A stretch of 64,000 nucleotides of DNA from JBALVO01 sp036961445 (GCA_036961445.1 JBALVO010000001.1:1-64000), one strand, 5' to 3'. Shown: positions 17,038 through 25,250, counted from the first letter of the stretch. Program-made: numbers and translations. Notes: generated from the sequence alone by a model not told the origin.

Positions 17038-17867
17038 AGCAATACCTGGACCTACTGCAAGATATATTGGATAACGGCTCGGTTAAGGAAGATCGCACGG
17101 GCACTGGAACACTATCGGTGTTTGGCCGGCAATACCGCCATAACCTGGCCGATGGCTTCCCGTTGCTGACGACCAAGAAGCTGCATTTGAAGAGCATTAT
17201 TAATGAGCTCATCTGGTTTCTCAGTGGTGCCACTAATACACGCTGGCTCAATGACAACGGCGTGTCGATCTGGAACGAATGGGCGACCCAGGAGGGGGAG
17301 TTGGGCCCGATTTACGGCGCCCAGTGGACAGCGTGGCCCACGAGCGATGGCGGCAGCATAAACCAGATAGATTACGTGGTGGATTGCTTGCGTAATAATC
17401 CGAACAGTCGGCGTATTCTTTTTCATGGCTGGAATGTAGAGTATCTGCCCGACGAACGGGTCAGTCCCCAGGACAACGTCAAAGCCGGGCGCATGGCATT
17501 GCCCCCCTGCCACCTGCTGTACCAGTTTTATGTCGCGAATGGCAAACTCTCGGCGCAACTGTTTATTCGCTCCAGCGATTCCTTTCTTGGTTTGCCCTAT
17601 AACACTGCCAGCCTGGCAGCGTTGACCATGATGTTGGCCCAGCAGTGTGATCTGGAGCCGGGAGAAATCATTATTTGTACCGGAGACTCTCATATTTATA
17701 GCAATCATATGGCGCAGGTACAGGAGCAATTGGGGCGGGAGCCGCGACCCCTGCCGCGATTAAACCTGGTGCGCAGGCCCGGCAGTATTTACGACTATTG
17801 TTTCGAAGATTTCGAGCTGGTGGACTACCAGCCTCACGCACATATAGCCGCCCCGGTAGCGGTGTAG
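17034..17867 (+). CDS. thyA: Thymidylate synthase
   Basis: Converts dUMP to dTMP using 5,10-methylene-THF, yielding dihydrofolate that FolA recycles. The 277 residues contain EDRTGTGTLSVFGRQYRHNL (folate and phosphate Arg), the catalytic Cys159 in ALPPCHLLYQFYV, FIRSSDSFLGLPYNTASLA, and the dUMP-binding GDSHIYSNH. The active-site flank LPPCHLL and YNTAS differ slightly from the common APCHxxFQ and FNIAS, but all catalytic positions remain. It is coupled to lgt by ATGA and followed by folA after 9 bp. Confidence 0.97.
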   Translation: MKQYLDLLQDILDNGSVKEDRTGTGTLSVFGRQYRHNLADGFPLLTTKKLHLKSIINELIWFLSGATNTRWLNDNGVSIWNEWATQEGELGPIYGAQWTAWPTSDGGSINQIDYVVDCLRNNPNSRRILFHGWNVEYLPDERVSPQDNVKAGRMALPPCHLLYQFYVANGKLSAQLFIRSSDSFLGLPYNTASLAALTMMLAQQCDLEPGEIIICTGDSHIYSNHMAQVQEQLGREPRPLPRLNLVRRPGSIYDYCFEDFELVDYQPHAHIAAPVAV

Positions 17868-17876
17868 GCCCGTCGT

Positions 17877-18389
17877 ATGATTCGTCTCGCAGTTATTGTC
17901 GCCGCCGCAGAGAATGGCGTGATTGGTTGCGATAATGCGCTGCCATGGCATCTCCCGAAAGACCTGCGTTACTTCAAGCGGGTCACTATAGGCAAGCCCA
18001 TTGTGATGGGCCGCAAGACCTTCGAGTCTATCGGCCGACCACTGCCCGGGCGCAGCAATATTGTCATTTCCCGCAACGCCGAATTCGTGGCCGACGGTGT
18101 GCAAGCGGTGGTTTCGCTGGATCAGGCGCTGGCCCTGGCAGCAGAGATTGCAGTGGCCGATGGGGTGGCTGAAGTGGTGGTAATCGGTGGCGCACAAATA
18201 TACCGGGCGGCGATTCCCCGGGCCGATCGCTTGTATATCACCGAGGTGCACGCCAAGGTGGAGGGTGATGCCCTGCTGCCGTCTATTGACTGGACGCAGT
18301 GGCTTGAAGTCGGGCGGGAACGGTTCCCGGCTGCGGATGCCAATCCTTACGATTACAGCTTTGTAGTCTATGATCGTGTGGAAAGCTGA
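17877..18389 (+). CDS. folA: Dihydrofolate reductase
   Basis: NADPH-dependent reduction of dihydrofolate to tetrahydrofolate, the partner reaction to ThyA. The 170 residues carry the DHFR blocks IVAAAENGVIGCDNALPWHLP (Met20-loop region and Trp), acidic substrate residue in LPKDLRYFKRVT, GKPIVMGRKTFESIGRPLPGR for NADPH, and VVVIGGAQIYRAAIPRADRLYITEV. Length and motifs are those of the chromosomal trimethoprim-sensitive class. It ends the lgt-thyA-folA run; a palindrome follows 8 bp after its stop. Confidence 0.97.
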   Translation: MIRLAVIVAAAENGVIGCDNALPWHLPKDLRYFKRVTIGKPIVMGRKTFESIGRPLPGRSNIVISRNAEFVADGVQAVVSLDQALALAAEIAVADGVAEVVVIGGAQIYRAAIPRADRLYITEVHAKVEGDALLPSIDWTQWLEVGRERFPAADANPYDYSFVVYDRVES

Positions 18390-18397
18390 GTCGGTAA

Positions 18398-18414
18398 AGT
18401 GTTCACTGAACACT
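18398..18414. promoter_or_regulatory. Perfect inverted repeat AGTGTTCA-C-TGAACACT
   Basis: An 8-bp perfect inverted repeat with a single-base centre lies just after folA. It lacks a following T-run on either strand, so it is a poor intrinsic terminator and looks more like a dimeric-regulator operator. It sits about 220 bp before the DUF3450/TonB2 cluster, upstream of both candidate promoters. The regulator is unknown. Chance occurrence in 64 kb cannot be excluded. Confidence 0.35.
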
Positions 18415-18431
18415 GTTACCAGGAGGTGAAT

Positions 18432-18449
18432 ATGACCCCAAAAGTGTAA
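18432..18449 (+). other. Five-codon reading frame with ideal Shine-Dalgarno (MTPKV)
   Basis: AGGAGGTG at 18421-18428 is a near-perfect anti-16S match and lies 3 bases (GAAT region) before ATG 18432, which opens only ATG ACC CCA AAA GTG TAA. A strong ribosome site for a five-residue product could be a leader peptide, a remnant of a lost gene start, or coincidence. It is upstream of the candidate promoters for the TonB2 cluster, so if it is translated it belongs to the folA transcript. Confidence 0.25.
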
Positions 18450-18497
18450 CCAAAATACACAGACCGTTTTAATGCTGTCTATGCATAGGCGCTTTCA

Positions 18498-18526
18498 TTG
18501 AAAAGGGACGCCTAATTGGTTTAAAT
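18498..18526 (+). promoter_or_regulatory. Candidate sigma70 promoter for TonB2 cluster (distal)
   Basis: TTGAAA (18498-18503) and TTAAAT (18521-18526) are separated by exactly 17 bp, a good sigma70 arrangement about 110 bp upstream of the DUF3450 gene. This is a by-eye match only. Confidence 0.4.
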
Positions 18527-18538
18527 TCGCTGGCTCGG

Positions 18539-18567
18539 TTTACCGACTCCGGATTCTCCACTATATA
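18539..18567 (+). promoter_or_regulatory. Candidate sigma70 promoter for TonB2 cluster (proximal)
   Basis: TTTACC (18539-18544) and TATATA (18562-18567) are separated by 17 bp, about 70 bp upstream of ATG 18636. The -10 is stronger and the -35 weaker than in the distal candidate. No clear 19-bp Fur box was seen nearby. Confidence 0.4.
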
Positions 18568-18635
18568 AAGAAGGAGCGGGTCCAGTTTTTATAAGCCCTG
18601 AATAATTTTGTTGGAATATAGGAAATACGATTCCC

Positions 18636-19421
18636 ATGACTAAGCACCGATTTAAGAATGTATTGATCGCTGCGCTGGTATCTACAGGCGCCATTATTGG
18701 CACTGTGGCTGCGGTGCAAGCCAGTACACTGGATTCCATCCTGCAGGTTGGAGAAGCCAAAAATGAGACCGCACGTAAATCCCAGGTGAAAATCGACCGG
18801 TTGGCCGATGAAACCCGTGATCTTCTGGGCGACTATAAGACAGTGACCAAGCAGATTGATGGCCTTAAGGTCTACAATACTCGCTTGCAGCGACAGATCG
18901 ATAACCAGGTCCTACGTATTACGCAGATCGATGAATCCATCAATCAGGTGACAGTGATTCAGCGTCAAATGACGCCGTTGGTCATTCGCATGATAGACGG
19001 TCTGGAGAAGTTCGTAGAGCTGGATGTGCCCTTCCATATGGATGAGCGTAATCAGCGTATCTCATTCTTGCGCGCCAACCTGGATCGCTCCGACGTAACA
19101 GTCGCAGAAAAATTTCGCCAGGTACTTGAAGCCTACAAAATTGAGAACGAGTACGGTCGCAAGATTAGTTCCTATAAAGATACTGTGGAAATTGACGGCG
19201 TAGATCGTGAAGTGGAATTTCTACAGGTTGGGCGCATCGCCCTGCTGTACCAAACAACAGACACCGAGCTCTCGGGCGCTTGGGACCAGCGCAGCCGCGC
19301 TTGGGTGCCCCTGGATCGTGGTGAATACCGCAGTGCGATCAGGAAGGGTCTGCGCATTGCCGCCAAACAGGCGTCTATCGACTTGATGAATCTGCCAGTA
19401 GCCGCGCCGGAGGCCCAGTAA
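18636..19421 (+). CDS. DUF3450 periplasmic coiled-coil protein of the TonB2 cluster
   Basis: 261 residues with a signal peptide (about residues 1-30, NVLIAALVSTGAIIGTVAAVQA) and then a long helical coiled-coil region (DRLADETRDLLGDYKTVTKQ through RQMTPLVIRM). The C-terminal half includes RISFLRANLDRSDVTVAEKFR and YRSAIRKGLRIAAKQ. This is the DUF3450 family, which is encoded first in the Vibrio-type TonB2 gene cluster next to TtpC. The role is unknown but presumed periplasmic support of the energy transducer. Its last base overlaps the next start (TAATG), so it is translationally coupled. Confidence 0.92.
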   Translation: MTKHRFKNVLIAALVSTGAIIGTVAAVQASTLDSILQVGEAKNETARKSQVKIDRLADETRDLLGDYKTVTKQIDGLKVYNTRLQRQIDNQVLRITQIDESINQVTVIQRQMTPLVIRMIDGLEKFVELDVPFHMDERNQRISFLRANLDRSDVTVAEKFRQVLEAYKIENEYGRKISSYKDTVEIDGVDREVEFLQVGRIALLYQTTDTELSGAWDQRSRAWVPLDRGEYRSAIRKGLRIAAKQASIDLMNLPVAAPEAQ

Positions 19422-20809
19422 TGAGCATTAAATGTGTAACAGTCGCCGCCATTGCCATGTGTGGTGTACTAACGCTGTCTGCCGGTTCGGCGCTGGCGCA
19501 GGACGCTATGTCCCTGGATGAACTGCTGGGCTTCGTCAAGAAGGGCCAGATTAGTGAGAACAAGGAAAATGCCGCCCGCGAACAACGCTTCGCCAAGGAT
19601 AAGGCTAATCAGGCCTCAGAGCTGAGTAAGGCCAAAGCTGAGCGTACACGTCAGGAGCAACTGAGCGCCCAGCTGGAAGACAAATTCGAGGCCAACGAAC
19701 TACTCGTTAGCGCCAAACAGGCGCAGTTAAAAGAGAAGCTGGGCACCCTGGCGGAGTTGTTTGGTCACCTGACGTCTACTTCGGGTGATTTGGCGACCAA
19801 TATGGAATTCTCCCTAACCAGCTCCCAGTACCCCGATCGCGAGGTGTTTTTGGAAGAGCTGATTGCCAAGATGAGTGGTTCCGACAGGCTGCCAAGCATT
19901 GAGGAAATCGAGCGCGTCTGGTATGAACTCAACCGTGAGATGGTTGAGTCTGGCAAGGTTGTATCCTTTACCGCAGAAGTGGCCAAACCCAACGGCGACA
20001 AAATCCAACAGAAAGTTGTTCGAATCGGTGCCTTCAACGTGGTGTCCGAAGATGGCATGTACCTGCAGTTCGTTCCGTCCAAGGGTTCCCTGGAAGCGTT
20101 GTCTCGTCAGCCTTCAGGACCCTTTATCGGTTGGGCCAAGAGCCTGGCAGGGGCGACTGATGGTATGCACAAGTTTGGTGTAGACCCTACCGGCCCCACT
20201 GGCGGCTCATTTCTGGCGGCCTTGATCAATAGTCCGACCCTGGAAGAACGCTGGCATCAGGGCGGTTATGTTGGCTATGCCATCACCGCAGTGGGTGCCT
20301 TTGCCTTTGTTCTGGCTATCTGGCGCTTGATCGTGCTGACCACTGTAGGCGGAAGGGTCAGCTCTCAGCTGAAGAACGATAATGCGAATAGCAATAACCC
20401 GCTGGGCCGTGTGCTCAAGGTGCACGAAGACAACCCCGATATGGACACTGAAACACTCGAGCTGAAGCTCTCTGAGGGTATCCTCAAAGAGACTCCGAAG
20501 CTTGAGAGTGGACTGGTGTTGCTCAAGATTATTTCCGCGGTCGCACCGCTGATGGGTCTGCTGGGTACGGTGACAGGTATGATCATCACCTTCCAGGCGA
20601 TCACCATCTTCGGTGCAGGGGATCCCAAGGCGATGGCTGGCGGTATCTCCGGTGCATTGGTGACCACGGTTCTGGGTCTGCTGGTTGCGATTCCAACGGT
20701 TCTGCTGCATACCATAGTGAACGGTCGCGCCCAGCGCATCATTCACGTTTTGAATGAGCAGACGACCGGTATTATTGCCGAGCACACCGAGGCTAACCTG
20801 AGGAAGTAA
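19421..20809 (+). CDS. TtpC-type MotA/TolQ/ExbB proton channel protein with periplasmic extension
   Basis: 462 residues, about twice the size of a plain ExbB. It begins with a signal peptide ending GSALAQDA (about residue 27), continues through a periplasmic coiled coil (residues about 40-110, rich in Glu/Lys/Gln/Ala), then a mixed domain, and ends in a MotA/TolQ/ExbB domain. Membrane segments are near VGYAITAVGAFAFVLAIW (about 287-304), KIISAVAPLMGLLGTVTGM and ALVTTVLGLLVAIPTVLL. This layout matches Vibrio TtpC, the fourth component needed by TonB2. The ExbB and ExbD genes follow directly. Confidence 0.92.
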   Translation: MSIKCVTVAAIAMCGVLTLSAGSALAQDAMSLDELLGFVKKGQISENKENAAREQRFAKDKANQASELSKAKAERTRQEQLSAQLEDKFEANELLVSAKQAQLKEKLGTLAELFGHLTSTSGDLATNMEFSLTSSQYPDREVFLEELIAKMSGSDRLPSIEEIERVWYELNREMVESGKVVSFTAEVAKPNGDKIQQKVVRIGAFNVVSEDGMYLQFVPSKGSLEALSRQPSGPFIGWAKSLAGATDGMHKFGVDPTGPTGGSFLAALINSPTLEERWHQGGYVGYAITAVGAFAFVLAIWRLIVLTTVGGRVSSQLKNDNANSNNPLGRVLKVHEDNPDMDTETLELKLSEGILKETPKLESGLVLLKIISAVAPLMGLLGTVTGMIITFQAITIFGAGDPKAMAGGISGALVTTVLGLLVAIPTVLLHTIVNGRAQRIIHVLNEQTTGIIAEHTEANLRK

Positions 20810-20811
20810 AT

Positions 20812-21339
20812 ATGTACTGGTTAGATAGTGCGTATGAGGCTGTCTCCCGCTTTATGGACATGGGAGGTGACGTACTCTGGTTGATCGCCGCTCTGCTGTT
20901 TGTAATGTGGACGCTGATCTTCGAACGGGTATGGTATTTCAAGGCCAGCTGGAAGAAAGACGCGGGCAGGGCTATTGCTACCTGGGAGGGACGCTCCGAG
21001 CGCAAATCCTGGGCGGCAAAGCAGATCCGGGAAAAGCTGATTTCAGAGGCAAGAATCCAGATCAATCAGTATATGCCCGTCATTAAAACCATGGTGGCGT
21101 TGTGTCCCTTGCTGGGATTGTTAGGCACTGTGACTGGCATGATTGAAGTATTTAATATTATGGCGGTCACCGGTGGTGGTGATGCCAAGTCCATGGCCGG
21201 CGGTGTGTCCAGAGCGACAGTGCCGACGATGGCCGGGATGGTGGCAGCCCTGTCTGGGGTGTTCGCCAATACTTACGTTACCCGGATTGCCCAGCGCGAA
21301 AGCGAGTTCCTGGCAGACAATCTGACGACCGATCACTAA
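20812..21339 (+). CDS. exbB: Biopolymer transporter ExbB (TonB2 type)
   Basis: 175-residue MotA/TolQ/ExbB family inner-membrane proton-channel subunit. It has one N-terminal membrane segment (VLWLIAALLFVMWTLIFERVW) and two C-terminal ones: MVALCPLLGLLGTVTGMIEVF and TVPTMAGMVAALSGVFANTYV. These carry the family LLGLLGTVTGM motif and the Thr/Pro channel residues. It starts 2 bp after the TtpC-like gene. ExbB with ExbD converts proton motive force into movement of TonB. Confidence 0.94.
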   Translation: MYWLDSAYEAVSRFMDMGGDVLWLIAALLFVMWTLIFERVWYFKASWKKDAGRAIATWEGRSERKSWAAKQIREKLISEARIQINQYMPVIKTMVALCPLLGLLGTVTGMIEVFNIMAVTGGGDAKSMAGGVSRATVPTMAGMVAALSGVFANTYVTRIAQRESEFLADNLTTDH

Positions 21340-21352
21340 GAGAGCAATAGCA

Positions 21353-21760
21353 ATGCGCAGGAATAACCGAGCAGCCGCTGCCGACGACGAAGCCCAGATT
21401 GACTTGACGCCCATGTTGGACGTTGTGTTTATCATGTTGATCTTCTTTATCGTGACAGCGTCTTTCATCAAGGAGGCGGGGATAGAAGTTAACCGTCCGG
21501 AGGCATCCACGTCGCAGCCCAAGGATAACGTAAACATCCTGATAGCAATCAGCGCTACGAATGAAATCTGGATGGATCAGCGTCGCGTCGATGTGCGCGC
21601 TGTGCGTGCCAATATCGAACGCCTGCATGCAGAGAACCCGAAAGGTGCCGTTGTGATTCAGGCAGATAATGAATCCAACACGGAGACTGTCGCAGCGGTT
21701 CTGGACTCGGCTAGAGAAGCGGGTGTGTACGATGTGTCATTGGCCACGGAAGATAAGTAG
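21353..21760 (+). CDS. exbD: Biopolymer transporter ExbD (TonB2 type)
   Basis: 135 residues with a short cytoplasmic N-terminus, a single membrane helix DVVFIMLIFFIVTASFI starting with the essential Asp of the LTPMLDVVF motif, and a periplasmic domain (ANIERLHAENPKGAVVIQAD). It pairs with ExbB as the proton-conducting TonB motor. The sequence is clearly paralogous to the orphan ExbD encoded at 29918-30370. It starts 13 bp after exbB with AGAG upstream. Confidence 0.95.
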   Translation: MRRNNRAAAADDEAQIDLTPMLDVVFIMLIFFIVTASFIKEAGIEVNRPEASTSQPKDNVNILIAISATNEIWMDQRRVDVRAVRANIERLHAENPKGAVVIQADNESNTETVAAVLDSAREAGVYDVSLATEDK

Positions 21761-21766
21761 TTCATT

Positions 21767-22375
21767 ATGAATCGCAATTTTTTCAGACTAATCATCGGTG
21801 GTTTGCTAGCGATTCCTGTTGCGGGTGGTCTGTTTTTCATCATGCAGTACTTGATCGCCTCGGCTGACCCTCAGATCGATGATAGTAAACAGCGTAAATT
21901 GGCTGACATTCACATGCCTGATCGTGAGATTGAAACCAATTTAAATGAGCAGAAACCGGACAAGGTCGATGATCCAGAAGAGCCACCGCCGGATATGGAC
22001 ACTCCTGATATCGATATGGACATGGATGTTGAGGTGATTAATATGGCGCCCGCAGCTTCTGTCGATGTATCTATCAACAGTTCTGGTATGGCTTCGGGTG
22101 ATGGCGAGTATCTGCCTATTGTGAAAGTGGCACCTATTTATCCGCGCAGGGCGCAAACCCGGGGGATAAGCGGCTACTGTATTGTTGAGTACACTGTTAC
22201 CGCCTCCGGCGCCATTCGTGATCCATTCGCAGTAGACTGTCAGCCGTCAGGTGTGTTCGAAAAGGCATCGCTAAAGGCGTCACTTAAGTTCAAGTACAAG
22301 CCTCGTGTGGTCGATGGCGAGCCCATCGAAGTTGCGGGTGTGCAGAACAAGTTCACTTACGAGTTGGAACAGTAA
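21767..22375 (+). CDS. tonB: Energy transducer TonB (TonB2 type)
   Basis: 202 residues: N-terminal membrane anchor (LIIGGLLAIPVAGGLFFIMQYLI, residues about 7-29), a short acidic/proline linker (DPEEPPPDMDTPDIDMDMDV) instead of the long Pro-Lys region of E. coli TonB, and a C-terminal TonB domain with YPRRAQTRGISGYCIVEYTV and FEKASLKASLKFKYKPRVVDG. TonB contacts outer-membrane receptors at the TonB box and delivers energy for uptake. A short linker is typical for TonB2 partners. It starts 6 bp after exbD. Confidence 0.95.
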   Translation: MNRNFFRLIIGGLLAIPVAGGLFFIMQYLIASADPQIDDSKQRKLADIHMPDREIETNLNEQKPDKVDDPEEPPPDMDTPDIDMDMDVEVINMAPAASVDVSINSSGMASGDGEYLPIVKVAPIYPRRAQTRGISGYCIVEYTVTASGAIRDPFAVDCQPSGVFEKASLKASLKFKYKPRVVDGEPIEVAGVQNKFTYELEQ

Positions 22376-22389
22376 ACGGTTAAAGCGTT

Positions 22390-23730
22390 ATGAAATTGTT
22401 TAATCCCTATACCTGGACACGCGCAGCACTACTGGTAGTGCCAGTGCTTGCCGTCCAGATTGCTATCTCCCAGTTGCAAAGTGATGTTGGTCTGGTGCCG
22501 CTGTCATCGGCCATTGCGGCGGAGAAGAAGGAAAAGGACACGCGGGCAACTCGCCGCACGCCGGCCCTTCGTAACAAGGTTTATGAAAAACTCGCTGAAG
22601 CGCAAGTAGCCGCGGAAGCCAAGGACTATAACACTGCAGCTAAAATTCTGGACAGCATGATTGGGTCCGGCGGTAAAAAAGCACTGAACAGCTACGAACT
22701 GGCAAATGTTTATAACCTCTATGCGTTTGTCTATTATTCGCGTGAAGATTATGCCGGCGCGCTCAAGGCCTATGAGCAAGTGGTGGCCCAGCCAGACATC
22801 CCGATTGCAATGGAAGTCAATACCAAGTTCACCATTGCGCAGCTGTATTTTGTGCAGGAACAATGGCAGAAAGGCATCAATGCGTTGCTCGAGTGGTTCA
22901 AGGTTACTGAAAGCCCGAATGCAAATGCATACGTGCTGTTGTCTCAGGGCTACTACCAGGTCAAGGATTACGATAAGGCGTTATTTAACGTTGAGAAAGC
23001 CATCGGCATGTACAAGGAAAAGGATAAGTTGCCCAAGGAGCAATGGTACAATCTGGCCCGCTTCCTGTATTTTGAAAAAGATAATGTCGATAAAACGGTA
23101 GACGTTTTGGAAGAGCTGCTGACTTATTATCCCAAGAAACAGTACTGGGTACAGATATCCCACATGTATGGCGAGCAAAAGAAAGACGGTGAGCAGCTGG
23201 CCGCGATGGAAACCGCTTACGTGCAGGACATGCTGGATAAAGGTACTGAGCAGATAACCATGGCCTATCTTTATCTTAACGCCGATGTGCCTTACAAGGC
23301 GGCCAGGGTGATGGATAAAGGCCTGAAGAACAAGTCAATTGAGGGTAAATCCAAAAACTGGGAAATTGCCGGCAACGGATGGCGCCAGGCCCAGGAGATC
23401 GATAAGGCAATTCCCGCGATGGAAACTGCAGCCGAGTTGTCTGATAAAGGCGAACTGTATTCTCGCTTAGGCAACGTGTACCTTGACGGTGACCAGTTCA
23501 AAAAAGCCATTTCCGCTATTAATAAAGGCCTGTCCCGAGGTGGTGTCAAGCGACCAGATACAGCCAGGCTGGTACTGGGTATGGCATATTTTAATGACAA
23601 GCAATATTCCAAGGCCAGGGAAGCTTTTAAAGCGGCTGGGCGTGACGAGCGCTCTGCAAAGTACGCGAGCCAGTGGATAAACTATATGGACTCCGAGTTG
23701 GCCAGGCAGAAGTCTTTGCAAGACGGCTAA
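22390..23730 (+). CDS. Tetratricopeptide-repeat protein of the TonB2 cluster
   Basis: 446 residues. It begins with a hydrophobic signal-like segment (AALLVVPVLAVQIAISQL) and is mostly TPR helices: YNTAAKILDSMI, EDYAGALKAYEQVVAQ, EQWQKGINALLEWF, KDYDKALFNVEKAIGMY, VDKTVDVLEELLTYYP and SKAREAFKAAGRDE. In Vibrio clusters a TPR protein also closes the TonB2 operon, so a periplasmic scaffold for the transducer is the likely role. The Ala and Lys content and codon use match the neighbours. A strong terminator follows 31 bp after the stop. Confidence 0.92.
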   Translation: MKLFNPYTWTRAALLVVPVLAVQIAISQLQSDVGLVPLSSAIAAEKKEKDTRATRRTPALRNKVYEKLAEAQVAAEAKDYNTAAKILDSMIGSGGKKALNSYELANVYNLYAFVYYSREDYAGALKAYEQVVAQPDIPIAMEVNTKFTIAQLYFVQEQWQKGINALLEWFKVTESPNANAYVLLSQGYYQVKDYDKALFNVEKAIGMYKEKDKLPKEQWYNLARFLYFEKDNVDKTVDVLEELLTYYPKKQYWVQISHMYGEQKKDGEQLAAMETAYVQDMLDKGTEQITMAYLYLNADVPYKAARVMDKGLKNKSIEGKSKNWEIAGNGWRQAQEIDKAIPAMETAAELSDKGELYSRLGNVYLDGDQFKKAISAINKGLSRGGVKRPDTARLVLGMAYFNDKQYSKAREAFKAAGRDERSAKYASQWINYMDSELARQKSLQDG

Positions 23731-23761
23731 AAACGGACGCAGACCGGACGATTCCCGGATA

Positions 23762-23795
23762 TAAAAAAGGAGCTCATGTGAGCTCCTTTTTTTTG
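23762..23795. terminator. Bidirectional intrinsic terminator
   Basis: AAAGGAGCTCA and TGAGCTCCTTT pair as a stem with a 2-base loop, flanked by A-run and T-run on the two sides. It ends the TonB2 operon on the plus strand and can also stop the convergent cold-shock transcript. Confidence 0.92.
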
Positions 23796-23816
23796 TTCCC
23801 CGTTAGCTGTTAAGCC

Positions 23817-24023
23817 TCAGACAGGGATGACATTCTCTGCCTGGGGGCCTTTTTGGCCATCCGTGACATCAAACTCGACCTTTTGGCCGTCGGAGAGGGT
23901 CTTAAAGCCATCTCCTTTGATGGAGCTGAAATGGACAAAAACATCAGGGCCGTCTTCGCGCTCGATAAATCCGAAACCCTTGGTCTCGTTGAACCATTTT
24001 ACAGTACCAGTTGTTGTAGACAT
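23817..24023 (-). CDS. Cold-shock domain protein (CspA family)
   Basis: 68-residue single cold-shock domain: MSTTTGTVKWFNETKGFGFI followed by EREDGPDVFVHFSSI, containing RNP1 (KGFGFI) and RNP2 (VFVHF). These bind single-stranded RNA or DNA as chaperones. ATG 24023 is used because family members begin a few residues before GTVKWF. The gene has a long leader of about 130 bases with a hairpin, typical of cold-inducible csp messages. Which paralogue it is (CspA, CspC, CspE-like) cannot be told from sequence alone. Confidence 0.96.
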   Translation of the reverse strand: MSTTTGTVKWFNETKGFGFIEREDGPDVFVHFSSIKGDGFKTLSDGQKVEFDVTDGQKGPQAENVIPV

Positions 24024-24045
24024 ATTTCGTACCTGTATAGCTAGT

Positions 24046-24064
24046 GACGCCATGTCGCGGCGTC
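24046..24064 (-). promoter_or_regulatory. Leader hairpin upstream of cold-shock gene
   Basis: GACGCC and GGCGTC form a 6-bp stem with a 7-base loop, ending 22 bases before the start codon and preceded by an A-rich, unpaired run on the message. Cold-shock mRNAs use structured leaders for temperature-dependent translation; whether this one does is inference. Confidence 0.45.
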
Positions 24065-24157
24065 TTTTTATTTAATAATCATTTATAGTCGTACCGGAGA
24101 ACTTTATGGAACTTCGAGCGCGAGCATAAATACCACTGAAACCAATCAGCTTGATAA

Positions 24158-24185
24158 AGTGTAGCACCATATTTGATAGTTTAAA
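24158..24185 (-). promoter_or_regulatory. Candidate sigma70 promoter of cold-shock gene
   Basis: Read on the minus strand, TTTAAA (24185-24180) and TACACT (24163-24158) are separated by 16 bp. A start near 24151 gives a leader of about 128 bases, in line with csp mRNAs. Confidence 0.4.
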
Positions 24186-24283
24186 GAGTCCGCTGACATC
24201 TATTTTGGGAATAATACGCTCTCTGCGCACCACCAAATGAGTCTTCTTTGTACAGGCCGCCAGTCATCCACTTCCCCAGTCCA

Positions 24284-25246
24284 CTACAGGGGAGCATGCG
24301 CTGCGCCTATCAATGCCGGGTAGGCGGCGGTTATTGCATACAATGGCACTGCATTCAGATGACTGGTCATGGCGCCTTTGTCCCTGAAGCGCTGTGCAAA
24401 GTTGCTGGCGTGCAGGAAGGGGATCATTTGTGGAACAATGCCACCGGCCAGGTACAGTCCTGAGTAGGCCCCGTTGGCGAGAACGAAATCGCCACAAACC
24501 GAGCCCAGCAGGGCGCAGAAAATGGTGAGCGACTGCGTGCACAGCTCGTCTTGCCCTTGCAGAGCTCTGCGCGATATCTCCTCGGGGGTCAGTTGCTCCG
24601 GTGCTGTACCGTGTACTGCGGCCAGTCCCTGGTATAGACGCAGCAAGCCCGGTCCCGATACCAGTAGCTCGGCATGGATCTCACCATGGTGTGGCAACAA
24701 CACGCGAAATAGTTCCAACTCTATGGCTGTCGCGGGCGCCAGGCCCATGTGCCCGGGTTCACAGGCGCAGGCCATGGCTCGGCCAGCGACTATCTCCAGC
24801 GTTGAACCGCCCAGGCCAGTGCCAGGACCTACGGTAGCGCGTTTGCCATTTTTCGGAGTTCGCCCGGCGTGCAGAACCACCAGGTCATCCTTGCCAAGGT
24901 GCGCAAGCGCGTAGGCGTTGCCCTGGAAATCGTTTATCGGCTTTAGTTGCGTGAAGCCAAAGCGTGCCGCCAGTTCACGGCAGGAAAAAGCCCAGTCCAT
25001 ATTGGCCATCGAGATCAAGTCATCGGCAGGCGGAGCTGCTACGGCGATACAGCAGGTGGTAGGAGCAGGCTCACACAGTGAACCTATCCAGGTGGCAACC
25101 ACATCCTCAAAGCGCTGGTAGTCCCGGTTGATATAAGTGTGAACTGCGCGCAGTTCATCGGCGACCGGGTCGAACAGGGCAAGGCGCGAGTTGGTGCCAC
25201 CAACGTCTGCGACCAAGCGTCTGGCGCGTGCGTCAATTGTCGGCAT
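24284..25246 (-). CDS. glk: Glucokinase
   Basis: ATP-dependent phosphorylation of glucose to glucose 6-phosphate in the cytoplasm. 320 residues, the size of proteobacterial Glk. Phosphate 1 motif LVADVGGTNSRLALF begins near residue 11; further family blocks are INDFQGNAYAL with the catalytic Asp, VGPGTGLGGSTLE, and CACEPGHMGLAPAT with the active-site Glu. It starts 4 bp after the pyruvate kinase stop, so the two glycolytic genes form one operon. The later LAGGIVPQM motif is also typical. Confidence 0.95.
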   Translation of the reverse strand: MPTIDARARRLVADVGGTNSRLALFDPVADELRAVHTYINRDYQRFEDVVATWIGSLCEPAPTTCCIAVAAPPADDLISMANMDWAFSCRELAARFGFTQLKPINDFQGNAYALAHLGKDDLVVLHAGRTPKNGKRATVGPGTGLGGSTLEIVAGRAMACACEPGHMGLAPATAIELELFRVLLPHHGEIHAELLVSGPGLLRLYQGLAAVHGTAPEQLTPEEISRRALQGQDELCTQSLTIFCALLGSVCGDFVLANGAYSGLYLAGGIVPQMIPFLHASNFAQRFRDKGAMTSHLNAVPLYAITAAYPALIGAAHAPL

Positions 25247-25250
25247 GTGG

